Source: Oscillospiraceae bacterium (GTDB taxonomy: Bacteria > Bacillota > Clostridia > Oscillospirales > Oscillospiraceae). Taken from it: a stretch of DNA of 54,732 nucleotides. The stretch is from positions 1-54,732 of the forward strand of contig JAFROD010000050.1 in assembly GCA_017429835.1 (NCBI GenBank), given 5' to 3'. Below are positions 20,317 to 29,847 of the stretch, in pieces (within the stretch, counting starts at the first letter, position 1; each line of letters opens with the position of its first letter). Both the position numbers and the translations under genes were made by a program. The notes below the pieces were generated by a model that was given only the letters and a program-made list of their open reading frames with translations, searched no databases and was not told where the DNA came from.

Positions 20317-21969
20317 ATGCGTCTAATTCCAACAAAAGAGTCATTGACCGTAGAATTCAAAAGCGATATTTCCAAATACCCTGATTCGGAAATATTCGAG
20401 GCTATTGTCGCCTTTGCTAATACGGAAGGCGGCGAACTGTATCTTGGAGTAGAGGATGACGGTACGATTACCGGAGTAAACAATGCTCATAAAAATCCTA
20501 TTACCTTAAGTGCATTTGTTGCAAACAATACTGTTCCACCAATCTCCATTCGCGCTGAAATCATAGATGAAGAACAGCCGGTTTTAAAAATATCAGTTCC
20601 AAAATCTTATGGTGGAATTGCCGCTACGGCTAGTGGGAAAATACTCCGCAGGCAGATTAGAGCAGACGGCAGCCCAGAAAATAAACCACTATATCCGACG
20701 GAGATTGCCACAAGAATGTCAGATCTAAGGTTGCTCGATTATTCCGCACTGCCGGTGAATGAAGCAACAGTTGACGTATTTGATTCTCTGGAAATGGAAC
20801 GCCTTAGAAAGACAATACTGGCTTACGACGGAGATAAGTCGCTCTTAGATCTTTCGGACATAGATTTATACAAAGCATTGGGCTTCGTTCGGGAGATCGG
20901 AGATAAACTGGTACCAACTGTTTGTGGAATCCTAATGCTCGGGAAAGAATCTGCGATACGGCGATTTGTTCCAACAGCGCAGGCGTCTTTTCAAGTGCTG
21001 GAGGGGACGGCTGTCCGCATGAACGAAGACTATGCACTTCCGTTGCTGGCCTCGATCGAAAAACTGATCCAGCACCTTGATGCTTGGAATCCATCCCGTG
21101 AAATTGAAATGGGGATCTTTCGTATGTCCGCGCAGGATTTCAGCAAACGTGCAATACGCGAAGCGATTGTCAACGCATTCAGCCACAGAGATTATACAAA
21201 ACTTGGACGGGTACGTGTTGCAGTAACAGACGAAGGTTTGACGATTGCCAATCCTGGCGGATTCATAGAAGGAATCTCTGTCGATAATCTGCTGACGGCA
21301 GAACCACATGGACGCAACCCACTCCTTGCTGACGCGTTGAAACGTGTTGGATTGGCGGAAAAGACTGGTCGAGGAATCGATAGAATCTATGAAGGTTCGC
21401 TGATCTATGGGCGATTGCTTCCTGATTACACGGCATCAACCAATGTGTCAGTTTCTTTGTTTATCCCACGTAGCGCACCAGATGAACAGATTGCTAAGAT
21501 GATTGCAGACGAGCAAAACCGCTTAGGTCGTCCTTTGCCGATCAATACATTGTTGGTTCTGAATGTCCTAAAAGACATCCCCCGTTCCGACATTCACCAA
21601 ATCTCTGACGCTGTCAAGCTACCTGAAATGCTTGTACGAACAATTTTAGAGAAATCGATAGAATCCGGTTTGGTTGAGGCGTATGGAAGCGGCCGTGGCC
21701 GGAGCTACAGACTTTCGCATACAGTTTATACGGATAAACAGAAATCCATTGGATATGTTCGTCAGACAGACATAGACGAAGCGCGTTATCTGGAATTGAT
21801 TCTCAGTTTGGCAAAGAAAAATGAGTTCATTTCACGAGCCGATGTGGTCGAGTTGCTGCATGTATCCGAAAACAAAGCGTACCAGATGCTACGAAAGCTG
21901 GTTAAAAGCGGAGCGTTGACACCGGTCAACAAAGGGCATTACGCAAAGTACAAACTTGCCGATGCCTAA
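20317..21969 (+). CDS. AlbA_2 (Schlafen-type) and GHKL ATPase-like transcriptional regulator
   Basis: 550 residues from the ATG at 20317, with GAGGTG 8-12 nt upstream. The AlbA_2 domain is at 1-120 (ESLTVEFKSDISKYPDSEIFEAIVAFANTEGGELYLGVEDDG...), the GHKL-like region near 275-370 (KRAIREAIVNAFSHRDY with N286; GLAEKTGRGIDRIYEG), and two winged-helix segments follow (about 400-460 and 490-545, ISRADVVELLHVSENKAYQMLRKLV). It is a larger paralogue of the protein at 17017. It stands alone with its own operator and lies 85 bp upstream of the type III restriction operon, whose front carries a similar operator. Control of that operon is a reasonable inference. Confidence 0.85.
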   Translation: MRLIPTKESLTVEFKSDISKYPDSEIFEAIVAFANTEGGELYLGVEDDGTITGVNNAHKNPITLSAFVANNTVPPISIRAEIIDEEQPVLKISVPKSYGGIAATASGKILRRQIRADGSPENKPLYPTEIATRMSDLRLLDYSALPVNEATVDVFDSLEMERLRKTILAYDGDKSLLDLSDIDLYKALGFVREIGDKLVPTVCGILMLGKESAIRRFVPTAQASFQVLEGTAVRMNEDYALPLLASIEKLIQHLDAWNPSREIEMGIFRMSAQDFSKRAIREAIVNAFSHRDYTKLGRVRVAVTDEGLTIANPGGFIEGISVDNLLTAEPHGRNPLLADALKRVGLAEKTGRGIDRIYEGSLIYGRLLPDYTASTNVSVSLFIPRSAPDEQIAKMIADEQNRLGRPLPINTLLVLNVLKDIPRSDIHQISDAVKLPEMLVRTILEKSIESGLVEAYGSGRGRSYRLSHTVYTDKQKSIGYVRQTDIDEARYLELILSLAKKNEFISRADVVELLHVSENKAYQMLRKLVKSGALTPVNKGHYAKYKLADA

Positions 21970-21987
21970 TGTGCATCTAACACTTAC

Positions 21988-22020
21988 CCAACGCTGAAAT
22001 ACGCGTTGGATAAGCGTTGG
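21988..22020 (+). promoter_or_regulatory. Operator-like repeats in front of the type III restriction operon
   Basis: CCAACGC (21988-21994), 8 nt, GCGTTGG (22003-22009), then another GCGTTGG at 22014-22020. The half-sites match those at 20244-20265. No consensus promoter is obvious between here and the gene, so transcription may begin upstream or use a weak activator-dependent promoter. Confidence 0.65.
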
Positions 22021-22054
22021 AGCATTGAAGTCATAGGAAAGAGAGACGCTGCTC

Positions 22055-24940
22055 ATGTTCTATAAAATGATAGAAGCAAAGAGAGATCAATGGTATCGAT
22101 CGGCGGATTGCACTGTTGGGTCATTGATTTCTTATATGGAAGATGCAGGCGGTCTGCGCGACGCGCAAATTGATGCGATAAAGACCTACCTGTTTTTGAA
22201 GATCGCCTGCGTGAGCAAACCGCTGTGGAAACTCTTTGCTGCCGGCGCGTTCAACACCTGCGACTTGGATGCTGCGGAGCTTTCTTCGCCTGTAAGGGCA
22301 TATTTGCAGAGCAATCCTGCTGCAGCGGCACTCTATGAATACGCCTGCCAGAAGAACGACAATGGCGAACAGGTTTCGGCAACGCTGGAGACGGCCATCA
22401 AAGAAGCGCCGGACAGCATTGATTATGCAGGGGTATTCAAGAAACTCTTTTACGACGTATCTTATACGGACTACCTTTTCAGCCTTCCGATGGGCGCAGG
22501 CAAGACGTATCTGATGGCGGCGTTCATCTATCTTGATCTCTACTTCGCGCAGAACGAGCCGCACAATCCGGCGTTTGCTCATAACTTTATCATTTTTGCG
22601 CCGTCGGGTCTGAAATCTTCTGTTGTTCCCAGTCTGAAAACGATCCGCAATTTTGACCCGTCCTGGGTGCTGCCGGAGCCCGCAGCCAGCGAGATCAAGC
22701 GGAAGATCGCTTTTGAAGTGTTGGATCAGAACAGATCCGAGAAGAAATCCAATAAGACCAAAAATCCGAATGTTCAAAAAATCGCGAATCACCAGCCCCT
22801 GTCGGATATGTTCGGCCTTGTTGCCGTGACGAATGCTGAGAAGGTGATTCTCGACCGCCTTGATGAGGACAAAGATCAACTCATCATTCCGGAACTGCAG
22901 GACCCTGACTGGCGGCTGGCAAACGAGTTGCGCAACCTGATCGGAAGCATTCCCTCGCTCTCGATTTTCATTGACGAAGTACATCATGCGGTCAGCAACG
23001 CAGATAAGGATCAGGAGCGCAAACTGCGTTCTGTGGTAAACCGCTGGATGCAGGGCGGTACGGTCAACTCTGTTATCGGTTTTTCCGGTACGCCGTATTT
23101 GGCGCGTGCGGAAAGGGTGAAGATCACCGACGCACTTACCGTCGGTACCTCGGAAATCTCCAATATCGTTTACTACTACCCGTTGAAATCCGGCATCGGC
23201 AACTTCCTGAAACGTCCGGTCGTAAAGATCGCCGAAATCGCTGACAGCAGCCGTATTATCGAAAACGGCGTCCGCGCATTTTTGGATACGTACAAGGACA
23301 AAGTCTATGCTGACGGTACGACGGCAAAACTGGGCATCTATTGCGGCACGATCGAAAAGCTGGAGGAGCTTGTCTATCCCATCGTTTCCGGTATTGCAGC
23401 CGAATACGGTCTCGGCAGCAGCAGTATTCTTCGTTTCTATCGGGAGTCCAGCAGCAAGGATAAAACCAAAAAGAAATACGTTGCGCCTGCGGACAGTCAG
23501 ATGTTGTTCGACACGCTGGATAAGCCCATTTCACCCATTCGCATTATTCTCCTTGTCCAGATCGGCAAGGAAGGATGGGACTGCCGCAGCTTGACGGGCA
23601 TCATACTCTCCCAGGAGGGTGACTGCCCGACCAATATGGTGCTGCAAACGTCGTGCCGCTGCCTGCGTCAGGTGGAAAAAGGACAGCCGGAAACGGCTCT
23701 GATTTACCTCAACAGCGATAATGCAGAGGTGCTGAATACGCAGCTGCAACAACAGCAGCACATTACGCTGAAAGAATTTGCCGACGCGGACAATCGAGTA
23801 TTCTTCTTAAAGCGGTATAACCGTACCGCTTATTTGAAGCTGCCCAAAATCGATTTTTACCAGCTCAAGGTGGAATACGAGACGCTTACCGTGGAAACCG
23901 CTGCCCCTGCAAAGCACATACCGCATGCAGCTGATACTGCGAAGCTGCAGCGGGACATCATCCGCACGACCGATCTGCAGATGGAGCACTATACCACGAG
24001 CTTTGACGACACCGAGCGCGGGACGGAGCAAGCCACCTTTAACTCCTGGCTGTACTGGATCGCGAAAGGCAGTTTCGGCACGCTGACGATGGCGGAACTG
24101 AACGCATACCGTCCGCTTCTGCAGCAGGCTTATGAGACGGTCACGTATGAAAACAAGGGCATCCGCTATTACAGTTCCAGATATGACCATACCGCCGTTG
24201 AATCGCATATTCGCAAAGCGTTCTGTGACAAGCGGGATTTTACGACGAAAGAAGAACTGATCCCGCAGAACGCCGCACTTCTGAATATTGCGAACTTCAC
24301 GCCGGAAATCAGGACGAGTGATACAGCAGCATACTATCCCGCGCAAGAGGTCGTCGAGAAGATCATCCTGGACGATCAGGGAAAGCTGAAGGTCGATAAG
24401 AAAACGCAGCAGATGATAGCCCTCGCAGAGGAAACCGGGAATACAGCGATCGCTGATATGCTGCGACGCCAGAATTCCTCCCATCCGCAGAAGGATCGCT
24501 CTTTCCATTATCTGCCCTATCATACGGACAGCGCTTTTGAAAAGACGTTTATGGACGAGATCCTCTCCTTTGAGGAACTGGAACGGATCGGGCTGGAGAT
24601 CTACTACAACGGTGACCGTGCAATGACCGAGTTCAAGATCAAGTGCTATAAGCGGGCCGGCGGAAAGTGGCAGTATATCGGTATGTACACGCCGGACTTC
24701 CTCATCATCAAGCGCAAAGACGGCGCGATCTATAAAGCCGTCATCGTTGAGACCAAAGGCGCGGGCTTTGAAAAGGACTTCGAGGAAAAGAAGGCGTTTG
24801 TCGAGACCGCGTTCCTGCAAAGGAACAACGAACAATTCGGCTATCAACGGTTTGATTTCCTGTATCTGCCGGATACGTTATCGCAAAGTGAGCGTTTGAG
24901 CAAAACCTTTGATAAAATATGTGCTTATTTTGGAGAATAA
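22055..24940 (+). CDS. res: Type III restriction endonuclease subunit (Res)
   Basis: 961 residues. Res is the ATP-dependent helicase and nuclease of type III systems, acting with Mod to cut unmodified DNA after long-range communication between sites. Visible: Walker A PMGAGKT at about 145-151, DEAD-box-type DEVH at 307-310, motif III FSGTPYLA, motif VI region LQTSCRCLRQ, and a C-terminal PD-(D/E)xK nuclease (TPDFLIIKRKDGA...VETKG, Asp near 880, Glu-x-Lys near 899). All motifs are intact and the length is normal. The ATG at 22055 has only a moderate site (GGAAAGAGAGACG). It is the first gene of the four-gene operon. Confidence 0.95.
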   Translation: MFYKMIEAKRDQWYRSADCTVGSLISYMEDAGGLRDAQIDAIKTYLFLKIACVSKPLWKLFAAGAFNTCDLDAAELSSPVRAYLQSNPAAAALYEYACQKNDNGEQVSATLETAIKEAPDSIDYAGVFKKLFYDVSYTDYLFSLPMGAGKTYLMAAFIYLDLYFAQNEPHNPAFAHNFIIFAPSGLKSSVVPSLKTIRNFDPSWVLPEPAASEIKRKIAFEVLDQNRSEKKSNKTKNPNVQKIANHQPLSDMFGLVAVTNAEKVILDRLDEDKDQLIIPELQDPDWRLANELRNLIGSIPSLSIFIDEVHHAVSNADKDQERKLRSVVNRWMQGGTVNSVIGFSGTPYLARAERVKITDALTVGTSEISNIVYYYPLKSGIGNFLKRPVVKIAEIADSSRIIENGVRAFLDTYKDKVYADGTTAKLGIYCGTIEKLEELVYPIVSGIAAEYGLGSSSILRFYRESSSKDKTKKKYVAPADSQMLFDTLDKPISPIRIILLVQIGKEGWDCRSLTGIILSQEGDCPTNMVLQTSCRCLRQVEKGQPETALIYLNSDNAEVLNTQLQQQQHITLKEFADADNRVFFLKRYNRTAYLKLPKIDFYQLKVEYETLTVETAAPAKHIPHAADTAKLQRDIIRTTDLQMEHYTTSFDDTERGTEQATFNSWLYWIAKGSFGTLTMAELNAYRPLLQQAYETVTYENKGIRYYSSRYDHTAVESHIRKAFCDKRDFTTKEELIPQNAALLNIANFTPEIRTSDTAAYYPAQEVVEKIILDDQGKLKVDKKTQQMIALAEETGNTAIADMLRRQNSSHPQKDRSFHYLPYHTDSAFEKTFMDEILSFEELERIGLEIYYNGDRAMTEFKIKCYKRAGGKWQYIGMYTPDFLIIKRKDGAIYKAVIVETKGAGFEKDFEEKKAFVETAFLQRNNEQFGYQRFDFLYLPDTLSQSERLSKTFDKICAYFGE

Positions 24941-24943
24941 ATT

Positions 24944-25789
24944 ATGAAATGGATTGATTATAGAGAAAAACTTGGAATAGGTATTTGTGATTATGAAAAA
25001 ACAATTATGCTTGCAAATAAGATATCAAATCGCTTGGGATCTGTTTTTCATCTCATTAGCTTAGAATATAATTTGAGTATACGATTTAGTGATATTATTG
25101 ATGCCTATTTTACAGAAATAGGGGAATGCATTCCATTCCAAGCGACCTTGACTGATATCAGCGCAAACATAGCAAACGAAAAAACAATTAATGGCATAAT
25201 AAGCAAGTATATCGCATTCTTAAACATTGTTTGCAAGAGTAGGTCGAAAAAAGATCATGACGTTTTTTGGAAGATACTAAAAGATTCATTAGACGAACTG
25301 GCAATTGATTTCACAACAATTAATGATAATAATGGCATTTTTGTTTATCCCAAAGGGGCGAAAGAACTTGATGATGCTCTTGTTTCGCAGCCGTTAGAGT
25401 GGTTGAGTTCTTATCCGAAAGCACATCAGACTTTCGTTCATGCGCTCAAGCAGTATGCAGATGGGGAATACATTCGAGATGCTGCTGATAATTTGCGAAA
25501 AGCGCTTGAGGCATTCTTTCAGGAGTTCCTCGGAAACAAGAAAAATCTGGAAACAAACAAAATAGAAATCTGCAGGTACCTTGGTGAGCAAGGCGTGGAT
25601 GCTGGCGTTTCCGGTTTGTTTCAACCATTGATAAATGCGTATAAAAATATCAATGATCGTATTGTAAAGCATAACGATGCTGTTGATAAAACGCTGTTAG
25701 AATTCTTGCTTTATCAAACGGGATTGCTGATTCGCATGGTTATCACTGTAAAACAGGCTCAAAAGGAGGCGTTAATCGATGCCGATTAA
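24944..25789 (+). CDS. Unknown protein inserted between res and mod
   Basis: 281 residues, visibly more AT-rich than res and most of mod. I do not recognise a family with confidence. The C-terminal half ([40 protein letters not shown]... [36 protein letters not shown]) is all-helical and recalls HEPN/abortive-infection-type helical domains, with [11 protein letters not shown] as the first helix and R-x-x-x-H near NDRIVKHND. The usual R-x4-6-H RNase motif is not clear. The start is 3 bp after res and the end overlaps mod by 11 bp, so it is translated with the restriction genes. It may be an accessory or back-up effector; that is inference. Confidence 0.6.
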   Translation: MKWIDYREKLGIGICDYEKTIMLANKISNRLGSVFHLISLEYNLSIRFSDIIDAYFTEIGECIPFQATLTDISANIANEKTINGIISKYIAFLNIVCKSRSKKDHDVFWKILKDSLDELAIDFTTINDNNGIFVYPKGAKELDDALVSQPLEWLSSYPKAHQTFVHALKQYADGEYIRDAADNLRKALEAFFQEFLGNKKNLETNKIEICRYLGEQGVDAGVSGLFQPLINAYKNINDRIVKHNDAVDKTLLEFLLYQTGLLIRMVITVKQAQKEALIDAD

Positions 25790-27614
25790 ATATATACCAT
25801 TTATACCGGAACCGATAGAGGGGCAGGCAGTGCTTGCCAATTTCAACCGCATCCTGAAATACAAGGGCGCGGACGATACAAAGATGGTGCTCCAGCGCGG
25901 GATGCCGTATTATGAAGTTGAGAAGCAGGAAACCGTGGGCGAAAACGCCGACGGGAATTTGGTCATCCGCGGCGAGTGCGTTTCTGCCTGCGCCTATCTG
26001 AAAGATCGCGGCATTCAGGTCGACCTTGTGTATATCGATCCGCCCTTTGCAAGCGGCGCAGACTATGCGAAAAAAATCTACCTGCGCAGGAATCCCAAAG
26101 TCGCTGAAGTAATTGCGAAAGCAGAGGAAGAACTTGATATTGAAGAGTTTAAAAAGTTTGAGGATAAGATGTACGGCGATGTCTGGGATAAAGAAAAGTA
26201 CCTGAACTGGATGTACAAGAATCTTATGGCGATCAAAAGCGTTATGAGCGAAACGGCGTCCATCTATGTGCATCTTGATTGGCATATTGGGCACTATGTA
26301 AAAATCCTTATGGATGAAGTGTTTGGTGAAGACTATTTCAGAAATGAAATAATATGGGGATACCGCACAGGCGGAACAAGCAAATCTTGTTTTGCCAAAA
26401 AGCATGATACGATATTCTTTTACTCAAGGTCGGACAAATACCTATTTAACATTCAGTACTATAAATCTTATCAAGAGAAAAAATACAATTTTAATGAAAA
26501 GTACCCGGAATTGTGGGATGAAGAAAAGCAAAAGTGGTATCACAATTCTATATGTCGTGATGTTTGGGAAGATATAAACGTAATTGGGACAGAAGCAGAC
26601 GGATCGGAAAGTGTGGATTATGCAACGCAAAAACCCGAGGCGCTTCTTGAACGAATTGTAAAGGCATCCTCCAACGAAAAAATGATCATTGCAGACTTCT
26701 TCGGGGGTAGCGGCGTAACTGCTGCTGTTGCAAGCAAACTGCAACGCCGCTTCATTCATTGTGACATCGGCCTAAACTCTATCCAGACCACCCGTGACCG
26801 CCTTGTAACTGACGGCGCAGCATTTGACGTGCTGGAGATCAAGGACGGAGTGTCCCTCTATCGCAATCCGGTACAGACGATGGAGAGAATCAAATGCCTG
26901 ATCCCGGGTCTCAGAAACGAGGATTCACTCGATTCTTTCTGGGTGGGCGCGATCTCCGACAGCAGGCTGGGCACCGTGCCGGTCTACGTACCGAAGCTGA
27001 TAGACGACACCACCAAACTGTTGGACACAGTTTTTATGAATCGCATCATCCATCAAGAGATTCCCGACCTGCCGGCAGGCGTCAGGAAAGTGATCGTTTA
27101 TTACGTCGATACCACCAGTGTGGAGGAGATTGAAAAGTTCATCGAAGACGATGACAGCACGATGATCGAAATCGAACTGCGCGATCTGAAAACAGTTCTG
27201 GACGATGTCGTTGTTGGAGACCATGCAGAGTTCAATGCAGAGGAAACCCATGAGGATCTGCTCGGCGGCTGGAAGGTGACGATCGACCGCTTCGTCAGCG
27301 ACCGCGTGTTGGGAAAAATCATGGAGTTCAATAATGAGGGCCGCAGGACCGCGACAGAGAAGAAACCCTTTACGGAAATAACGGTCAGCGAAGACGGGCT
27401 GGAGACGATCGAGTATCTGAGTCTGGACTGCACCGCCGCGGACGGAGAGTGGCACTCCGACGCGGAGATCAAGATCGACGGCAAAACGAGCTTTGTCATC
27501 CGCAACGGCCAGAAAACGCGGGAATACTGGGACGGCAGCATTACCAGCGAGAAGAAACCCCTCCGCCTCAAGATCCGCAACATCTGCGGCGACGAAACGA
27601 TTTGGGAGGTATAG
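25779..27614 (+). CDS. mod: Type III DNA methyltransferase (Mod), N6-adenine, beta class
   Basis: 611 residues from the ATG at 25779, with AAAGGAGG inside the preceding gene. Mod methylates one strand of the recognition site and gives the Mod-Res complex its specificity. The beta-class order is seen: DPPF at 87-90 comes before the SAM-binding FFGGSG at 307-312. The target-recognition domain lies between them. Nucleotides about 26330-26660 (residues 185-294), inside that domain, are clearly AT-richer than both flanks, as if the domain had been swapped in. The C-terminus (about 340-611) is long and probably contacts Res. The next gene starts 3 bp downstream. Confidence 0.95.
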   Translation: MPIKYIPFIPEPIEGQAVLANFNRILKYKGADDTKMVLQRGMPYYEVEKQETVGENADGNLVIRGECVSACAYLKDRGIQVDLVYIDPPFASGADYAKKIYLRRNPKVAEVIAKAEEELDIEEFKKFEDKMYGDVWDKEKYLNWMYKNLMAIKSVMSETASIYVHLDWHIGHYVKILMDEVFGEDYFRNEIIWGYRTGGTSKSCFAKKHDTIFFYSRSDKYLFNIQYYKSYQEKKYNFNEKYPELWDEEKQKWYHNSICRDVWEDINVIGTEADGSESVDYATQKPEALLERIVKASSNEKMIIADFFGGSGVTAAVASKLQRRFIHCDIGLNSIQTTRDRLVTDGAAFDVLEIKDGVSLYRNPVQTMERIKCLIPGLRNEDSLDSFWVGAISDSRLGTVPVYVPKLIDDTTKLLDTVFMNRIIHQEIPDLPAGVRKVIVYYVDTTSVEEIEKFIEDDDSTMIEIELRDLKTVLDDVVVGDHAEFNAEETHEDLLGGWKVTIDRFVSDRVLGKIMEFNNEGRRTATEKKPFTEITVSEDGLETIEYLSLDCTAADGEWHSDAEIKIDGKTSFVIRNGQKTREYWDGSITSEKKPLRLKIRNICGDETIWEV

Positions 27615-27617
27615 TGG

Positions 27618-29090
27618 ATGGCGCAAAATGTTATGCTGTATCAGTTGTTCATTTCTTGCCCCAGCGACATTAAGGACGAGATAACGCTGATTGACAATGC
27701 TGTTGAGGAATTCAATGAGTATTATGCGAGACCGTTGGGTATTTCAATTAAAACTTGTCACTGGAGAAAAAGTTCGTATCCTCAGTCTGGCGGAAAACCG
27801 CAGAAGCTATTGAATGAACAGCTTGTGGATAATTGCGATGCTGCTGTAGCAATCTTTTGGACGCGTTTTGGTTCGCCTACAGAGGAATATGCTTCTGGGA
27901 CAGAAGAAGAAATCGAAAGAATGCTACAATCAGGGAAACAAGTCTTTATGTATTTCTCGGACAAAGCGATTCCCCCATCTCAAATGGATGAGGATGGATA
28001 TAAGCAGGTTCTAGCGTTTCGCGAAAAGTACAAAGATCGTGGGATCTATTACACTTATTCGTCGGATGATGAGTTCAAGAAATTGTTCTTCGCCCATCTC
28101 TCGAAACATTTTTCGACATTGAAAAGAATCGAGGAAGTTTACAGCGACCGGCTTTCAAATCTAAAACTGTTGGGAATTGACAAAGCTGGAAAACTGTCAG
28201 ACGAGGCATCGGTCTATCCGTTTGTTTTGAACACGAATCTATCAAAAAGCCGTTTCGTTGACACTATTCGATCTCTTTATAATGAAATTGCTCAAATAGA
28301 TATTAGAAAACTCACGACAGCAAACAAGACGTTAATGATGCATCAGCCCGTAGTTCTGGAAGAACATCAAATAAGTCTGATTTCTTGCTTTGCTGAAGCG
28401 TTGGAAGTTGACCTTCCAGAAGGATTCTTTGATTTAGGAAACCTATGCCAAGATCTTTTGTGCTTTGGCGGGATTAAGGTAGAAGGCACTCCCGAAGAAG
28501 AGCAGAAATACTGGAAAATAGAAGAATTGTACAAGACAATCACGGAAGCGATGCTTTGGGCCCCCGTTGAAGCAGCATACTCTGGGAAAAACTGCATTAA
28601 ACTGGCTTTGCAAAACTGTGGCAAAGCGATTGATGAAGACGTGGAAATTGCAATTGAGCTCCCTCAAAGTGCGTTGTTGATCCTGAATGAATTCCCTTCG
28701 TTCAAAAACGAGGAAAAGCGCTATTTGGTAAGAGAGTGTGATATTCGTGTTTTATTCGGAATTGAAAGCACCGCCGAGTATATTGAGTATTCAGAATCTG
28801 AAAACAATCGCCGTCCTGCGCCCATACCGAGCACGGGCGAAATGCTTGGTTGCGAGCCGAACTATAGAGAAGAGTACTCTGCCATAATGAATAGCGTTTT
28901 TTGCTATTCGGTATATCCCAGCGGTGATAAATGCATCGTGAAATTAAAGGTGGATTATATAAAACATAACACAGTAGTTGCTTTTCCGTCAGTATTATTC
29001 ATCAAAGATGAATTATCTGAAATCCCGTATCGGATTACATCGAAGAATAATCCAGACATTGTTGAAGGAGTATTGAAAGTACATAGTTGA
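27618..29090 (+). CDS. DUF4062/TIR-like N-terminal domain protein
   Basis: 490 residues from the ATG at 27618, 3 bp after mod. Residues 8-110 (LYQLFISCPSDIKDE... CDAAVAIFWTRFGSPTEEYASGTEEEIERMLQSGKQVFMYFS) match what I recall of DUF4062-type, TIR/nucleosidase-like Rossmann domains found at the front of several defence proteins: an FISCPSD first strand, an FWTRFG strand and an acidic GTEEEIE helix near 94-100. The remaining 380 residues are not recognised; they carry no repeat or membrane segment. AT-rich. Its place as the last gene of a type III restriction operon suggests a defence effector such as an NAD-degrading enzyme triggered by infection; catalysis is unproven. Confidence 0.65.
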   Translation: MAQNVMLYQLFISCPSDIKDEITLIDNAVEEFNEYYARPLGISIKTCHWRKSSYPQSGGKPQKLLNEQLVDNCDAAVAIFWTRFGSPTEEYASGTEEEIERMLQSGKQVFMYFSDKAIPPSQMDEDGYKQVLAFREKYKDRGIYYTYSSDDEFKKLFFAHLSKHFSTLKRIEEVYSDRLSNLKLLGIDKAGKLSDEASVYPFVLNTNLSKSRFVDTIRSLYNEIAQIDIRKLTTANKTLMMHQPVVLEEHQISLISCFAEALEVDLPEGFFDLGNLCQDLLCFGGIKVEGTPEEEQKYWKIEELYKTITEAMLWAPVEAAYSGKNCIKLALQNCGKAIDEDVEIAIELPQSALLILNEFPSFKNEEKRYLVRECDIRVLFGIESTAEYIEYSESENNRRPAPIPSTGEMLGCEPNYREEYSAIMNSVFCYSVYPSGDKCIVKLKVDYIKHNTVVAFPSVLFIKDELSEIPYRITSKNNPDIVEGVLKVHS

Positions 29091-29103
29091 CCATATTGTT
29101 TTT

Positions 29104-29142
29104 AAGCAGGCACGAGAATCTTTTCTCGTGCCTGCTTTTTTT
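29104..29142 (+). terminator. Strong terminator of the restriction operon
   Basis: AAGCAGGCACGAGAA pairs perfectly with TTCTCGTGCCTGCTT (15 bp), followed by a T-run, 14 bp after the last stop codon. Confidence 0.9.
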
Positions 29143-29446
29143 GTACAGCTTTGGCAATACCGCGTTGAGCTCGCCTATCCCAGCGGATCGAGCAACCATC
29201 GGAATAGTAGACCGGCCTCTGCGGCGGATACGGCGCAGGCTTCCGCGCTTGTCAAGCGTGCTGCATTTTTGAACTTTTTGTAAACTTTTCAAAAAATACC
29301 CCCACAAAATGCCCGATTTTTGTGCGTATAGTAGGAGGACCTTTTCGCCTGCGGCTTGAGGCCAAATTGGACTTTTGAAAAACCTCGCTGAAAGGGTGTA
29401 AAAATGCCCTCTCAAATCTGCGTATAGTAGGAGAACAATCCTCCGA
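29143..29446. other. Candidate transfer-origin region with two oriT-like motifs
   Basis: No gene. CACAAAA (29303-29309) and TTTTGTG (29318-29324) form a hairpin that runs into TGCGTATAGTAGGAG (29323-29337). The same 15 bases recur at 29419-29433 after an AGGG/CCCT hairpin. A related motif lies in element A at 12183. MobV-type origins place the nick near an ATAGTG-type sequence beside such a hairpin, and a MobV-like relaxase gene lies downstream. Candidate oriT; function not shown. Confidence 0.5.
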
Positions 29447-29728
29447 TGTACCTTGACAACTGAATAGTCATTCGTCAGATACCTTCCTTCCGACCGAGCC
29501 GTGTGAAGCGGAGCGCCGAGACCCCGACCGGGACAGCGATCCATCCGCTCACAGATGTCAGATTGCCCCTGACAAGGCGACGACAGTCGGAAGGTACAAT
29601 GGTACTCCTGCCTTGAACGCGTCACAGCATTGGGCAGCTCGGTCAGAACGACGGAGGGGTGCAATTCCCGTGAGGCGGCTTCGCAAGCCACCGTCTGACG
29701 ACTTCCGATCACACAGGGTGTCAAGGAC
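29447..29728 (+). ncRNA. Candidate large structured RNA upstream of the relaxase genes
   Basis: Several nested and adjacent stems can be read directly. An outer stem pairs CCTTGACA (29451-29458) with TGTCAAGG (29719-29726). Stem P1 is CCTTCCGAC (29486-29494) with GTCGGAAGG (29586-29594). P2 inside P1 is TGTG-A-AGCGGA (29502-29512) with TCCGCT-CACA (29544-29553). P3 is TGTCAG (29556-29561) with CTGACA (29569-29574). P4 is GTCAGA (29642-29647) with TCTGAC (29694-29699), enclosing CGG/CCG, GGG/CCC and GGCTT/AAGCC hairpins. There is no open frame with a start site. I do not recognise a known family. It could be a leader, a transfer-linked RNA or part of a decayed intron. Confidence 0.55.
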
Positions 29729-29847
29729 AAAAACGTGTGAGCAAACGCCCGGAGCTTCTGAAAAAGCAGGACGCTCCGCGAAGATTTCGGCAGGGAGTTC
29801 TCTGCCGATGGATGCAAACGAAAATCTTGAAGAAAGGAGGAGATCGC

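Noticed and set aside
29447..29728. Group II intron or IStron
   Set aside because: No GTGCG-type 5' end, no domain V hairpin with the AGC triad and no reverse transcriptase or transposase alongside.
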